Source of the DNA: Archegozetes longisetosus
Taxonomy: Eukaryota > Arthropoda > Arachnida > Sarcoptiformes > Trhypochthoniidae
Assembly: GCA_018873245.2 (NCBI GenBank)
Contig: JAEMBT020000008.1
Location: forward strand, 11,673,172 to 11,737,171
DNA: 64,000 bases
Direction: 5' to 3'
Both the position numbers and the translations under genes were made by a program. Shown here piece by piece: positions 1-11,997 of this stretch. Numbering within the stretch: the first letter of the stretch is position 1; the number at the start of each line of letters is the position of its first letter. The notes below the pieces were generated by a model, which was not told the DNA's origin, did no database searches, and saw only the letters and a program-made list of their open reading frames with translations.

Positions 1-150
1 TAAAGTTTGAATAATTATTTACGAAACAGTCCCTTAAAAGGACAAATATTTACTTTATGTTCCAATTGACGTTAATTTGACCTCATGTTTAGTTAATTTG
101 ATTAAAACCGAATTAAATTTATTGTCAGTTTTATTATTGCAATCAATAAA

Positions 151-2047
151 ATGTCCAAATCAAATACAGTACGAATTGAAGTGAACGATGTTTTGGAAGA
201 ACTAAAACAAGAAAATAATAGACTTTCAAAACAATTGCTGTTCGCCGAAAAGTGTCTGAAATTATTTGAAAAATTTAGAAATTGTTTAAATAGTTTCAAT
301 AATAATTGTAAATGTATGACAAACTGTAATAATAGACTAATTTACAATGACTTGGACAACCAATACAAATGTATTTCCGATCAACACGAGAAACAGATGG
401 CAAATAATGTCAAAAAAATTGATGAAAACTTTAAACAATTTAATAAAAGTTTACTAAATAAATTAGAAGTTAATAAAAGAATAAAAAGACCAAAAATTAA
501 ACCTAAAATAAAACTCAAAATTATTAACGATAGTGATCACAATCATAACAATGACTCAAACGAAGAATCAGCAAATCGAAGATTTGATGCAAACGAGGGA
601 TTTGCTTAATTCAAGTTTAAATAAGGACCACATTAAAAGTGGTTTTGATTCGCGTAAGATTTCTATAATTAAAAGGATTTTTATCGTTCCTTATACTTAA
701 ATGAATAATTGTCGCTTTTGTTTTGTTTCAGATTATAGTATGACTCGACATAAGAACACAAATAAAATCTCTTATTATTTCTGTAATTATAATTATTGCG
801 AATTCAAATGTACGCTAAAAGAGAAAATTGAGAGACATATTAAAAAATATCATATAAACAAAACTCTAATCAATTGTAATGAATGCGATCAACTGTTTTG
901 GACGCACAAACAGATGATAAATCATATCAAAGAAAGTCACGAACAAATATTTGACAAAAGCAGTCAAAAGTTCAAATGCACTTACAATCAATGCAAGTGT
1001 CAGTTTAATCTCTATAACAGACTTTTGATTCATAGAAACAGACATTTTGGTGAAAAATCATTCAAATGTTCTGATGATTATCCGTCGTGTAAATGGACTT
1101 TCTTTACATTAGGAGAGTTGAGGTTTCATTTTCGATTGAATATTTTTCATGTTAAGAAGCATGAACAATAATGATTGTATTGTAGGAATCATCAGTTGTG
1201 GTCGCATAATACAGAAAAACCTTTTGTATGCGATTGGAACGGGTGTGGACAGCAGTTCAAACTGAGGAATCTTTTAGGTATTTCTTATTTTACAACCTGT
1301 TTATGATTTGGTTATGTTTATTGACTTGTTTTATTTGGATTAGAATCTCATAAGCTTTTACATACGGGTCAACAGCCATTCAGATGCGAGTGGCCTGGTT
1401 GTGAAATGACGTTTCTTAGAAAAAGGGCACTCGATGTCCACCGATCGAGTCATATTGGGTTAAAAACATTCCGGTGTGATTGGCCTGAATGTGGACATGT
1501 GTATAGGTAAATGAAGCATAAGATGGCTCTAATTTGAGTGTTATAAGATCTCGACCCACTCACAACTGATTAATATCCGAAACTGAAAAAAATGTTTAAT
1601 TTCTATTTAAAGGACAAATGGCAATCTGAAGTTACATTATTACACGCACACTAATCAAAAGCCCTATGCCTGTGAATGGCCCGGCTGTGATGCCAGGTCT
1701 ATATAATCTAAATAATATTTATATTCAATGTGTTACCCAATATTTGACATTCAATAGATTTACATCTAACTCGAGTCTAACTCGACATAAATCTGTGCAT
1801 AAGGTCGAAGCCGAATTCGCTTGTTATTGGCCCCAATGTGGAAAGCGATTTAAGGCTAAAGGTTTGTTTGAAACTTTTAATATTGGTGGCATGATCAATA
1901 TCAATATTTTCAGGCTCTTTAAAAGTTCACATAATGTCACATAAAGGAGAGAAACCGTTCAAATGTGAAGCAATCGGTTGTGACATGAGATTTGTCGACA
2001 GGAGACAAATGAGAAAGCATTTTAAGCGAAGACATACTCCAAAATAA
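151..2047 (+). CDS. C2H2 zinc-finger protein A (TFIIIA-like fingers), 7 exons
   Basis: Probable nuclear DNA-binding protein. Exons read by eye: 151-about 532, 732-1122, 1186-1277, 1344-1506, 1613-1696, 1758-1861 and 1914-2047. From 732 onward every join keeps frame. The ATG at 151 opens an N-terminal module (VNDVLEELKQENNRL ... NCKC ... NDLDNQYKC) shared with the genes at 2303, 23847 and 27891. About ten fingers follow, many of C-x4-C type such as CDWNGC, CEWPGC and CDWPEC, ending with the family tail RRQMRKHFKRRH. The join at 1122/1186 restores GELR-NHQLW, matching gene B, so the TAA at 1169-1171 is intronic. The end of exon 1 is uncertain: the frame stops at 609, and the donor at 533 is only one in-phase option. 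No DNA target can be inferred. Confidence 0.75.
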
Positions 2048-2302
2048 CTTTTTATTTTTCGGAGTTACTCTACTTTTGATTTTTCTCTCAACCAATTTTA
2101 TCAAAGCTTTAAATATTGTATTTATTTATAAAATTAAAACTATAAATAGTTAATAGTTTTGGTAATGGTATTAATGAAACTCTCCCTTAAAGTGTATTGC
2201 TTTGAAGTTTGTTATGACACAGTTATTTAGAAAAACATATGATTTCGTGGTTCAAAAGTAGTTTAATTTCAGGTTTTAAAATTGATTAATTGGCCGAAAA
2301 TT

Positions 2303-4803
2303 ATGTCTGAATTAAAAACAGTCAAAATTGAAGTGAAAGATCTGTTTAACGAATTAAGAGAAGAAAATAATAGACTCTTGGATCAGTTATTATTTCAGCA
2401 AAAACTCATTAAATTATTAGAAAACTATAGAATTTGTTTAAATAGTTATCATAATAACTGTAAATGTGATCAAAATATTGAAAATAAATTAATATTTAAT
2501 GATTTGGAAAATCAATACAAATGTTTTTCTGAAGAAAATGCGAATGAGTTCGTAAATAATGAAAAACTAATTGATCAAAACTTAATAACAAAAACAATTA
2601 ATTTCAACACTATTCAAAATGCAAACAAACTTTCAGTCAATGAAAAATTAAATGTAAACTTGATAAAGATTGATGTCATTTCGAACGATCATAATAATCA
2701 CAACAATAATTCAGACGAACAACTGTTTCATACAAATGAAGATCAATTGGACGCAGATAGAGATGACGTCAATTCAAATGACGATCACTTTAATTACACT
2801 AATAATGTTGCGAACGAATGCAATTTGAGTAAGAATTTAAACTTAGAAATATACAGTTTTTGCTTCATTTAATAGCAAAAGTTTGAAATTTTTATTTTTC
2901 AAAAGATTCATTCGAAGAACAAATAACGCCTAAAATTGATGGATACTTTTGGTGCAAATACACAAACTGTGACTTTAAATGTGATGAAAGAGCAAAAGTG
3001 AAAAAGCATATAATTAGATTACATGTGAAAAGGAAGCCAATTGTCTGTGAAGAATGCGAGCAAATATTTTGGAAACCAAGTCGACTCGTTGAACATTTAA
3101 AGCAAAATCATAGCGAAAGCTATGACCCAATTAATGATAAATTCAAGTGTAATTATAATGACTGCTCGTTTGTTTGCACGCGATTCAAATATTTGGTCGC
3201 TCACAAGAGTCGCTTACACTCAGGGATAAATCCCTATAAATGTGATTATGAATTGTGTGAGTCGAGTTTTGTTACTTTTAATAAGTTAAGACATCATAAG
3301 AAAGTAGCGCATAGTTCTCAACATACCAACAATAAGTCAAATAATGGTAATTTGATCACTAAGTCCATTCTTAACAGAACTAATGATAGTGTGGTTAAGG
3401 CTTTTGTCGATAAAAATTCTGAAATAATTAATGAAATCTCGAATAAGGACAATCACAGCAAGAATGAGTCAAATCAAAACTACTTGATACTAATGAAGAT
3501 AATATTAGTCATTCTGTTAATAAAACTTGTAATGAAAGCGAATGCAATTCGAGTAAGTATTTTAAAACTTGAAAAATCTTTTATATTTTAGCTCGACTTT
3601 TAAAGAATATTTGAATTAATTTTTTTATCAATTGTAGACTCAATCGAAGAACAAATAACGCCTAAAATTGATGGATATTATTGGTGCAAATACACAAACT
3701 GTAACTTCAAATGTGACGAAAGAGCAAAAGTGAAAAAGCATATAATTAGATTACATATCAAGAAGGATCCTATAACTTGTGAAGAATGCGAGCAAATATT
3801 TTGGAAACCGAAAACATTGACTGAGCACATGAGGCAAAATCACAGCCAAAGCTTTGATACAGTGACCAATAAATTCAAGTGTAATTTCAAAGACTGCTCA
3901 TTTAAAAGTGAAAGATTTGATATTATGATGGCTCATAAGAAGAGACATTCAGGAATCAAATCGTTTCATTGTGATTATCAGTTGTGCGAATGGAGTTTTT
4001 TCACTTCAAATGAGCTGAGAAATCACAAGAAATTAGCACATAGTTCGGAGAAGCCGTATGTGTGCGATTGGGATGGATGTGATGCAAAGTTTAAGAGAAA
4101 TCGATATCTAGTCATTCATAAGTTTACACACACGGGAAACATGCCGTTTAAGTGTGAGTGGCCCGGATGCGAGATGGGCTTTGGTATTAAACAGTCCCTG
4201 GAGATCCACAGAAGTTCCCACATTGGCCTGAAACAATTTAGTTGCGATTGGCCTGAGTGTGGACAGAAGTTTAGGAGTAAAGGGTAGGTTTACCTTCAAT
4301 TGAACTCATTTTTAAAATGACAGCAAGATCTGCCTGACTTTGACATGTAGTTAGGTGCTTTTATAGTCAACCACAATCTAACTGCGCTTTTCTATGGAAT
4401 ACTTATATTGTTTTTTAAAACTACTTAAGTACATGTGAAAATTAAGCTTACTTTAATGTTCATATTTTGTTTGAATTGCTCCTTTTTAAGGAATTTGAGA
4501 TACCATTATTCTGTGCACACAAATGAGAAGCCCTTTTGCTGTGAATGGCCGGGATGTGAGTCTAGGTTTCGACTGAACGCTCAGCTTAAAAGACATAAAT
4601 TGGTTCATAGAGTTGGCGCTGACTTTCATTGTTTTTGGCCGCAATGCGGCAAACAGTTTAGATCTAAGCCTAGTCTTAAATTACATCTGATGTCACACAA
4701 TGGAGAGAAACCGTTCAAATGTGAAGCAACCAATTGCGACATGAAGTTTGTGGACAGAAGACAAATGAGAAAACATTTTAAACGTAGACATATTCCTAAA
4801 TAA
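2303..4803 (+). CDS. C2H2 zinc-finger protein B, with duplicated internal exon
   Basis: Paralogue and tandem neighbour of the gene at 151. The ATG at 2303 (MSELKTVKIEVKDLF) is preferred to the upstream in-frame TTG. Exons are 2303-2828, 3638-4283 and 4491-4803. These join in phase to about 494 residues: N-terminal module, Asn/Asp-rich linker and about ten fingers ending RRQMRKHFKRRHIPK. A further exon-like block, 2906-3552, has its own acceptor and donor and begins with the same residues (SFEEQITPKIDGY) as the exon at 3638. It carries four fingers, then a linker resembling an exon 1 tail. Its exit phase (0) does not fit exon 3638 (needs phase 1), so including it gives a frameshift and skipping it gives an open protein. 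Likely a DNA-binding nuclear protein; target unknown. Confidence 0.75.
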
Positions 4804-5223
4804 CAAATCAATTATATTTAATGTCTAGAGTTTTAAAGTTCTCGAAATGTTTTATTCTTCACTCAGGTTAAGCAAAATGGATTAATATTTTATAGTTTTG
4901 TGTAAAACTACTATTTTAACAGCAGTTAAAAGTTCATCAATATTCTGAAATAAACTGAAATTTTTTCTAGTTAAATAATCTCAAAAATAGGATGAGTTTT
5001 AAGGTTAAGATATATGAATAATAAGATAATCAATGTTATATCTGACAATTCTTAACTAAAAGTAAAGTTTTCTAACAGTAAAAGAGCGTAAAGTACATAA
5101 ACTCAATTAAATAATGCTTTCATAAAGCTTTAAATTCAGATACTATTGGCTTAGAGTAAAACCAACGTGTTTTAAGACAGCAATAAAAGTTTATTTTCTC
5201 TGATAAAGATGCCTCTACGTCAA

Positions 5224-5335
5224 AATGTCGCCGCAATAATGTCGCCGCAATAATGTCGCCGCAATAATGTCGCCGTAAATAATGTCGCCGTAAATAATGT
5301 CGCCGCCAATAATGTCACCGGTAAAAAATGTCGCC
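5224..5335. repeat. Short tandem array, 14-16 bp unit, 8 copies
   Basis: Eight head-to-tail copies of a unit built on AATGTCGCCGcaAT. Units 1-3 are 14 bp, then 15 bp and 16 bp variants follow, ending with a partial unit. This GTCGCC motif is strikingly GC-rich for its surroundings. Such arrays often sit in the ends of DNA transposons, but no terminal repeat was found around this one. The rest of 4804-6107 holds no recognisable gene; it includes a possible poly(A) signal (aaataaa near 4950) for the gene ending at 4803. Confidence 0.8.
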
Positions 5336-6107
5336 ATATAAAATTTTACACAAAAAGGTCGTTTTCAAGATTTTTGATACATACATTCCAAGTAAAATTA
5401 ACAAGAGTAGAATAGCTTTGGAAATATTTTATTAGAGTAAGATCATTTTTTCATTTAATTATAGTAGTAAAATAAAATTTACTAATTTGCACAAAATGAT
5501 TAATGGAATACATGAATCGGAGTATGATCTGAGCCTTCTTAGCAAGGAAGCTCATTCATAGTAGGCAATGGAAAAATTAGTATTCGAAGCTCTCTAACTA
5601 TAAATTATTTAAACATTGGTTTGATAAGAGACTATTCACAAATATGTTCTTTTTCAATCTTTCGCTAGATTTGTTATAATAAGAAAATAAGACGCATTTT
5701 TAAATTCCGAATCGAATGATGAAGGTTCCAAGTTGCAATGACTAACCGTTTCAGAGATATAGCAAAAAAATCTAACTTAACCTAATCGAAGGTAGCATTC
5801 TTCAATAACCAGTCAATCAATATGTATAACCGAAAGAGTATCAGATATAAATAAATTTTGTTACATCAACTTCTTCCAGTCGGCTTGGCGTTGCGGTTAG
5901 GTTTTTTTAGATCTTATTAACTTGAACTTTGTTCCAGCACACTACAGAGTTCTGTTATAAATGTTTACACATAGTAGCTTAAGTTCATGAATTAATTTTA
6001 GAATAAAACACAATTTTAGTAAATTTAACATTATACTAATATAGTATTATAATATCGCTTGGATATATAAAAACATTTTTCACGAATTAATTCTTTTCAG
6101 TCAATGG

Positions 6108-6500
6108 TCAACGCTCACTGCATGCCTCAGTTTTGAGAATCAATTTTTCTCTATCTTCATCGTATGTAAGACCACAGTCATATATAAGATCGTAATAGTT
6201 TTCAACTTCTATTAGGCATGTTTCGCAGTTATCGTCTCTCGTCATGTTAAACCACTTAAAGTATTCTCTGAACCTCCCTTGTCCAGTGATAGCATGCATT
6301 CAATAAAGTCATTTTTGAAGTACTTTTTTACACCTAAACCCAATTAATATGCTTTGTACCGAATATGCTTAAAGTTGGAGTCCTTCGGTGCTAATATAAC
6401 ACATGAGCCTGTAAGTATTGTAACTGTTTTACCATTGGACATGCCTTTAACAAGAAATTCTAGTGCTTCATCGATTACCAGTAAATGAGCTTGAAAAGCG
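6108..6500 (-). pseudogene. Non-LTR retrotransposon RNase H/tail relic
   Basis: Read on the minus strand, 6500 to about 6300 gives FQAHLLVIDEALEFL ... VTILTGS, the pattern of the RNase H domain encoded at the end of pol in I/Jockey-type LINEs. It continues as YQLGLGVKKYF. The open frame 6299-6108 (TGQGRFREYFKWFNM ... CETC ... YDCGLTYDEDREKL) matches the Cys/His tail that follows RNase H in those elements. Several stops and frame changes show it is dead. No reverse transcriptase domain was recognised upstream, so only the 3' end is present. Nothing suggests a host function. Confidence 0.6.
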
Positions 6501-7298
6501 AGCAATATTTAGCTAATTTGAATCTTTAGACCTTTTTATAAACTCACTTTCATGAGATATTTAAAATCCTGATTCAATGCTTCCATCACTAATCGCACAA
6601 TTTAGCGTATAAATTTTATTCGCATTCTCTTACTATAGATGTTCCACTGGTTTTCTATGAACTGGATGCAGCATTTCTGTGTGGAAACGTCTTCTAAATT
6701 AGTTTAAGATCGAAGTCTAGTTACCTTAACATTGTTGTGTTAGCTATAACACCTTTTTCATTAAAATAGTAAATTGCTATTCTTTTAATAGTTTGGTTGG
6801 GTTGAGTTAGATTAAGGTTAACTAGGTTTGGTTTGTTAAGTTTTATTCACATTTTGATAGATTTATACTGTTTTATCACGTTTTTATACTACATCTCTGA
6901 AACGGTTTCTTAGTTATATTAGATTAAATAAATGGTAATATAGTTTTAAATTTTTATTCAAAGTTAGGATTACAATGAAAAAATGTTGATCAACATAATC
7001 GTTGTACTTATGATAAGGATTGAAGAAATGAGAGAAACATAATGGAATTTTACTCTAACTACATGTTATAAGGATTCCTTAAGAACATTTTGATGCATTA
7101 CTAAAACAGATTGTGTCAGTGATATTATCATAAGTGCAACGATTATGTTAATTAAAATTCATCTTTTATTGTAATCTTAACTTTGAACAAAAATTTAAAA
7201 TTACATTGCTATTCATTTAACCTAACTAATATAACTAAGAAACTAATTAAAATGTAATAATATACTTGCTACTAAACTATTTATTAGAATCCTATAAG

Positions 7299-7474
7299 TA
7301 CTATCAATTTTTTGTAGAGGACCAAGATGTTAACGCCCAAATGACGATTGACCAGTCAAAACTCTGACTTTATGGGCACATTTTAGTGTAGCCCCCAAGT
7401 TTTGCCTGATATACCATGACGGGCAGATCATAAGGCGTCAACATTATGGTTCTTTACAAAAAAAATTGACAGTA
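7299..7474. mobile_element. MITE, family 1 copy 1
   Basis: Terminal inverted repeat beginning TACTATCAATTTTTTGTAGA and closing with the complement of TACTGTCAATTTTTTTTGTA. It has no coding capacity. The same element recurs at 8373-8552 in opposite internal orientation and at 32025-32222 in the same orientation. Internal sequence such as TTGACCAGTCAAAACT is shared. Confidence 0.7.
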
Positions 7475-8372
7475 CAGTTAAGTTCGAAAACTACCAATAA
7501 TATAATATTAAGCAAAATCCATTTGCGTACTTTTATTATTTATATTAAGATCTGTCTGACCATTTTCTGAAAATTTTTTGAATTTAACGGTTCCCTAGGG
7601 TTCTTGTAAGTAATAAATATATCAAATACTTTACTTTCGTAAGATATATTAAATTAAAAATTAAAAATGCTTCTTGGATTTATTTTATTATTTTGTTTTT
7701 ATTAAATGTCCTCAAACTGTATTTGAAACCCATAGTAATCATAAATTAACTATAAGTACCAGCCTTGACTGGTATTTACAGAAATTAAAATCCAATCCCT
7801 AGGCAAACCAAATTATTAACGCCTTAGGTTACAACCTGGGCCCATAGGACGTACTAAATTTTCCTTTAGAACGTCGTTTTTCTATTCAGTGCTCTTTATT
7901 ATTCTGTTAAAAATAAACTGTTTCTTTATTTAAGTAGTATGTTTTACTATACACTGTTCCTATTAAAGAACATAGGAGCTTACTAAGTTTCTGATTTCTA
8001 AGTTAGAAATGAGAATTTTGTTGAATATCAGTTTCTGTCAAGATGTATGGAGTAATAGTCATAGAATTGTATGTTGTGATGAACGTGCAAAAATAAAAAG
8101 TATTGAAGTTTCTTTCATAAATTACACTGAAAAATATATTTAATATAAACTTTGGTAGGCGTTGCTGACATAAACGGGTGTGCTCAAATTTCTACTCTTC
8201 AAACTTAATTCAATCAAGTATCGAAAGCACATGTACGGCCTTTCCTTTCCAAGTTTTTGAAGAGAGAGTAGCCATCTTCGAGGGGAGGAACATGTTACTT
8301 TCTATTTGTGGTCTATAGGTATATATAGCGTGGGCGCGGTCTCTCCCAGTAGTGAGTAGTAATGTTATAATA

Positions 8373-8552
8373 TACTATCAATTATTTTGTAAAGAATCTT
8401 TATGTTAGCTTCTTATGGTCTGACCGTTATGGTATATCACAGGCAACGCTTAGGGGGTTAAACTAAAATGTACTCACAAAGTCGAAGTTTTGACTGGTCA
8501 ATCGTCACTTGAGCGTTAACATTAAGGTTCTTGACAAAAAGATTTCATAGCA
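8373..8552. mobile_element. MITE, family 1 copy 2 (inverted)
   Basis: Same element as 7299-7474, with its interior (AGTTTTGACTGGTCAATCGT) reversed, so the two copies lie about 0.9 kb apart in inverted orientation. The ends TTTTGTAAAGAATC and GGTTCTTGACAAAA mark the terminal repeats. The stretch between the copies (7475-8372) shows no gene. Confidence 0.7.
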
Positions 8553-9116
8553 ATCTTTATGTCCACGCTTGATGAAAATTAAGGCCAAATTCACTTGATT
8601 GCATGTGTAAAAATTTAGATTATTTGCAAATCAATAGATCTCAATTTCAGAATGAATTAATGATTGAAGATAATCTTGAAATCTTGTTTTAAAATTGAAA
8701 AATGTTTAGCATATATAGCATCGTTTATATTTTAAGTTGTGTCAGGTGATTATGTAATGGAACTCCTTTAGTATATTTTAATAAATATGAATTGATGAAT
8801 GAATTAAAGTAAAATGAAGCAAAATATTCAAACACAACTCGAACTTAGATATAGAGATTATTGATATATTTTGGAAAATACGAAGGCTCTCCAACTCTAA
8901 ACTCAGTTCTAATGCATTGTTAAAATTCACAAAAGTAGTGTTTTAATTGTAACTGCGACAGTACCGCACTATGAGTTCTCACGCTCTAAATTTTGTGAAA
9001 AAAATTGCCATGAGTTAAAATAAACTCACGAAAATAACTCATACTCAAAACTATGAATAGTCACTTGAAAATGAAGGAAAAATATTTGGACAGTGTTGCA
9101 CTGAGTTCTTACTAGT

Positions 9117-9189
9117 AGGTTGTAAACAAACTTTTTTCGTTTTTTTCATAAATTTTGTTTAAAAAACGAAAAAGCTTTGTTTACAACCC
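9117..9189. repeat. Tight inverted repeat (hairpin)
   Basis: The left arm reads AGGTTGTAAACAAACTTTTT. The right arm is its near-perfect complement, ending AAAGCTTTGTTTACAACC. Arms are about 30 bp around a short AT loop. No coding content. It is probably the remains of a fold-back element rather than a terminator. Confidence 0.75.
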
Positions 9190-9696
9190 AATACTTAAAA
9201 ATTTAACAAAAGTATAAACGAAGTTTCTCCATACAGCTAGGAATGTCCTTTTGGCATTAAACAAATTTAAATAAAAGGCATAGACTCATTGCTTCATGTA
9301 CTAGTTAAGTAATTTTTAAGTTATTTTTTAAGTAGCATGGCAAAGTTTATCGAGAAAGTAATAAAGTAAAAACTGAAGTGAACATAAAATAAAGCAACTC
9401 TGTTTTCACTACAAAATACAAAATTAAGTTACTCCCACTCATTATTCAGAGACTATACAGTCAGAAGATAGGTTAATTTGCCTTAAAGCCCTCTACCTAT
9501 ACCCAAACTCATTAACCAGCAAAATAACAAACCATTTGAACTAATTTTTTGAATCATCACTTTTATAGATTTATAATAATACAAAATGCATAATAAATTT
9601 CCGTTTAAGAAACAAATTAATTTCTGTATGTCAAAGCAAAGGAGTTATAATAACTTAAAGTCAAAATAAAACTTTTTCCTAAAGGATATTTAAATC

Positions 9697-10911
9697 CTAT
9701 TCTGATCTCTTTTTTAGATCCGCCAACACACCATAAGCTTCATTGACATCCTTCATGGTCTTCTCGTGTTGCATCTTTTCAGTCTCACTGGCATTTGAAT
9801 GTTTATCCGGATGATGTTTCAAAGCGAGGTCGAGATATGCTTTTCTTATCTCTTCTATTCCAGCTGTCCTGCTAACACCTAATATTTTATAATAATCTTT
9901 CTTCTCGGAAATCTTGAGCTTCATTTTTGTATCTTTTAAAAGTCTCTTGTTCTTTTCTGATGGATCTGCTAAATAAATCCATTCATATTCACGAACTGCT
10001 TCTCTAAACATTCCTTTGATAGTCAACAATTTTGCTCGTTTGTGGTGTGCTTTCATATAATTTTCATTTAATTTCAAGGCTTGATCACAATCAGCTAAGG
10101 CTTCATTTAATTGGTTTATCTTCGCTCTGGCGAGACTACGATTGAAGTAAAGTTTCGCATTAATCATTTTATTTAATGGATCAATTGAAAGAGCAGAAGA
10201 ATAAATCTCGCATGCCCTCTGATAATTTCCCTTCTTAAATGCTTCATTTCCTTCTTCCTTAATCTTAAGCAAAGTATTCGCATTCTTATAGACTATATAT
10301 GCTTTAGTGTGATCTGGACAAAGTTGTAAAAGTTTTTCAAAGTATTGTAAAGATATTTGAATCTCGTCCTGATAGTAAAGCGAAAGTCCTCTCAAATAAA
10401 GAGCTTCGACGTTTAAGTTCTCAAACTTAAGAACTTCGTCGATGATGATTTGAGCTTCCGAATGACTTCCCAACATAACAAGAAATTCTGCTTTCATAAG
10501 ATGAAATTTAACACTCGCTGGTGAGATTAATATCACGTTTTTAATGGTGTAAAGAGCAGCAGAATAATTTTCCAGCTTGAAATAGTTATCTGCTTGCTCA
10601 ACCAAGTTTTTAAGTTTCATCAATTTCTCAATATTTAATTTGTAAAGATCTTTCTTGAGATTTAAATTTTCGATAGTTTGAAGACATATCATCGCTGAAG
10701 AAGGCTCCCCCAATAAGAGTAAGCATTCCAATTCATTAACCAATGCATTCGAATCTTTGGGATTTAAACGTTTTAACTCGTTCACTTGTTCCAATCTTCT
10801 TTTACAATTTTCAACTTCTTGAGACAGAGTCGAAACCGTTTCACTTCTAAAATCGTAACTATCATTTTCTCTATTTTCATTCTTATGATCAAATGAGCTT
10901 CTTTCACTACT
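9697..10911 (-). CDS. TPR/J-domain co-chaperone, DNAJC7-like (5' exon or fusion unresolved)
   Basis: Hsp70 co-chaperone architecture. Tandem TPR repeats cover most of the protein (for example EALYLRGLSLYYQDEIQISL, KEEGNEAFKKGNY, AKLYFNRSLARAKI). The last ~68 residues are a J domain (KKDYYKILGV ... RKAYLDLALKHHPDKH) with an intact HPD motif, needed to stimulate Hsp70 ATPase. Order and spacing follow DNAJC7, but roughly the first 100 residues of that family (the first TPRs) are missing. The protein stops straight after the J domain (ADLKKRSE). There is no in-frame ATG at the 5' end: the frame is open back to a TAA at 10972-10974 that ends the FN3 block in the same frame. The acceptor ending at 10912 would join it in phase to the FN3 exon. 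Alternatives are a separate first exon or a truncated retrocopy. The coding frame itself is undamaged. Confidence 0.7.
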   Translation of the reverse strand, partial: SSERSSFDHKNENRENDSYDFRSETVSTLSQEVENCKRRLEQVNELKRLNPKDSNALVNELECLLLLGEPSSAMICLQTIENLNLKKDLYKLNIEKLMKLKNLVEQADNYFKLENYSAALYTIKNVILISPASVKFHLMKAEFLVMLGSHSEAQIIIDEVLKFENLNVEALYLRGLSLYYQDEIQISLQYFEKLLQLCPDHTKAYIVYKNANTLLKIKEEGNEAFKKGNYQRACEIYSSALSIDPLNKMINAKLYFNRSLARAKINQLNEALADCDQALKLNENYMKAHHKRAKLLTIKGMFREAVREYEWIYLADPSEKNKRLLKDTKMKLKISEKKDYYKILGVSRTAGIEEIRKAYLDLALKHHPDKHSNASETEKMQHEKTMKDVNEAYGVLADLKKRSE

Positions 10912-10995
10912 CTGTGCATCTAAAATTGAGTGAGAAATAATTGAAGTACAGTATATTAAGTTATGAAATCTTTATTTCTGTTTATACTTTCTTAC

Positions 10996-11803
10996 TATTT
11001 TGTTCTGTATTGGCATCTCTGAATTCAGTACATGAACACATAAGATAAATAAAAATATTATTAATAAAGGCCAAATTAAGATCATGATCAGTTCCCAAAT
11101 TTTGTTCTTCTTGATAATAGGTTTATAATTGCCACTATATTTATTTTTATCCCCAGATTTGGTTAGGAATTCAAACACAGAAGAAGTCGTGCCAACATTA
11201 TTCTCGCTAGTTTTCACTTGTATAATAAATTTATAATTGGTATTTGGAAGAAGACCATCAATTTGTTCAGTTATTTCCTCAATATCGTTAATATCATCAA
11301 TACCCTGGATTCTGTCAATTATTTTTACATTTGTTACACCATTTGGCATGTTGAACCACCTATCACCTGTATAGTAAATTTCATATCTTTTGATTCTTAC
11401 TATTGGATCTTTAGGTGCTCGCCAAGTTATCTTAACCACAGATGAATCTTTACCAGAAACAATTTGTAAAATTTTTGGCATAGAAAGAGAAGATAAACGA
11501 GAATGAGGCGAAGATGATTTCGTTATAAATTCTATTACATCTGAAGGTGGGCCCAATTCACTGTCATCAATTATTGCTTTAATCTTGACATGATACACTG
11601 AATTTTGAATCAGTTTAGTCAGAGCGATTGTTGTTTTCTGTCCAGATATTCTTTCTCTCTTCCACTTTCTATCATTTAGTGAATTATTATCAGTATAGAG
11701 AATGTCATAACCTGTGATTTCCCCATTAGGATTTTCCGGCGGTGACCAGAAAATATTGACCAGAGTTGGATCAGATGAGTGCGAAACTCGGAGATTTTTC
11801 GGT
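10996..11803 (-). CDS. DCC/Frazzled-like FN3-FN3-transmembrane coding block (partial)
   Basis: Two fibronectin type III domains. The first (PKNLRVSH ... FWSPPENPNGEITGYDILYT ... LGPPSD) resembles the membrane-proximal FN3 of DCC/neogenin/Frazzled receptors. The second (SVVKITWRAPKDP ... YEIYYTGD ... LPNTNYKF) is more divergent. A lysine-rich stretch and one hydrophobic helix (WELIMILIWPLLIIFLFILC) follow. Upstream, the frame lacks an ATG. A pyrimidine-rich acceptor (ACTTGTCTAG) just before 11803 and a strong donor (AAGTT/GTAAGT) at 11969/11968 imply at least one more 5' exon, which I could not trace. At the 3' end the frame either stops at 10974 or splices at 10996 (ATA/GTAAGA) into the TPR/J block. 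The Ig domains and cytoplasmic motifs of full DCC receptors are not seen. Confidence 0.55.
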
Positions 11804-11997
11804 CTAGACAAGTATGTAAAAGTTGGAAGAGTTGAATTAATACAAAGAAAGAAAGCTGATAAAAATATATCTGGAAATAAGCAAGGGAAATATATAAGTA
11901 ATGATAAAATTTTAAAAATCAATTTTTATAAACGCTAATATCAATTGGAAAACATCGTTTAAACTTACAACTTAGCATCTCGGTATGTGTCAACAAT

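Noticed and set aside
11804-11922. Hydrophobic N-terminus of the FN3 frame looking like a signal peptide
   Set aside because: It starts at a TTG and coincides with a pyrimidine-rich intron end (ACTTGTCTAG); a strong donor lies just upstream at 11968, so it is translated intron.
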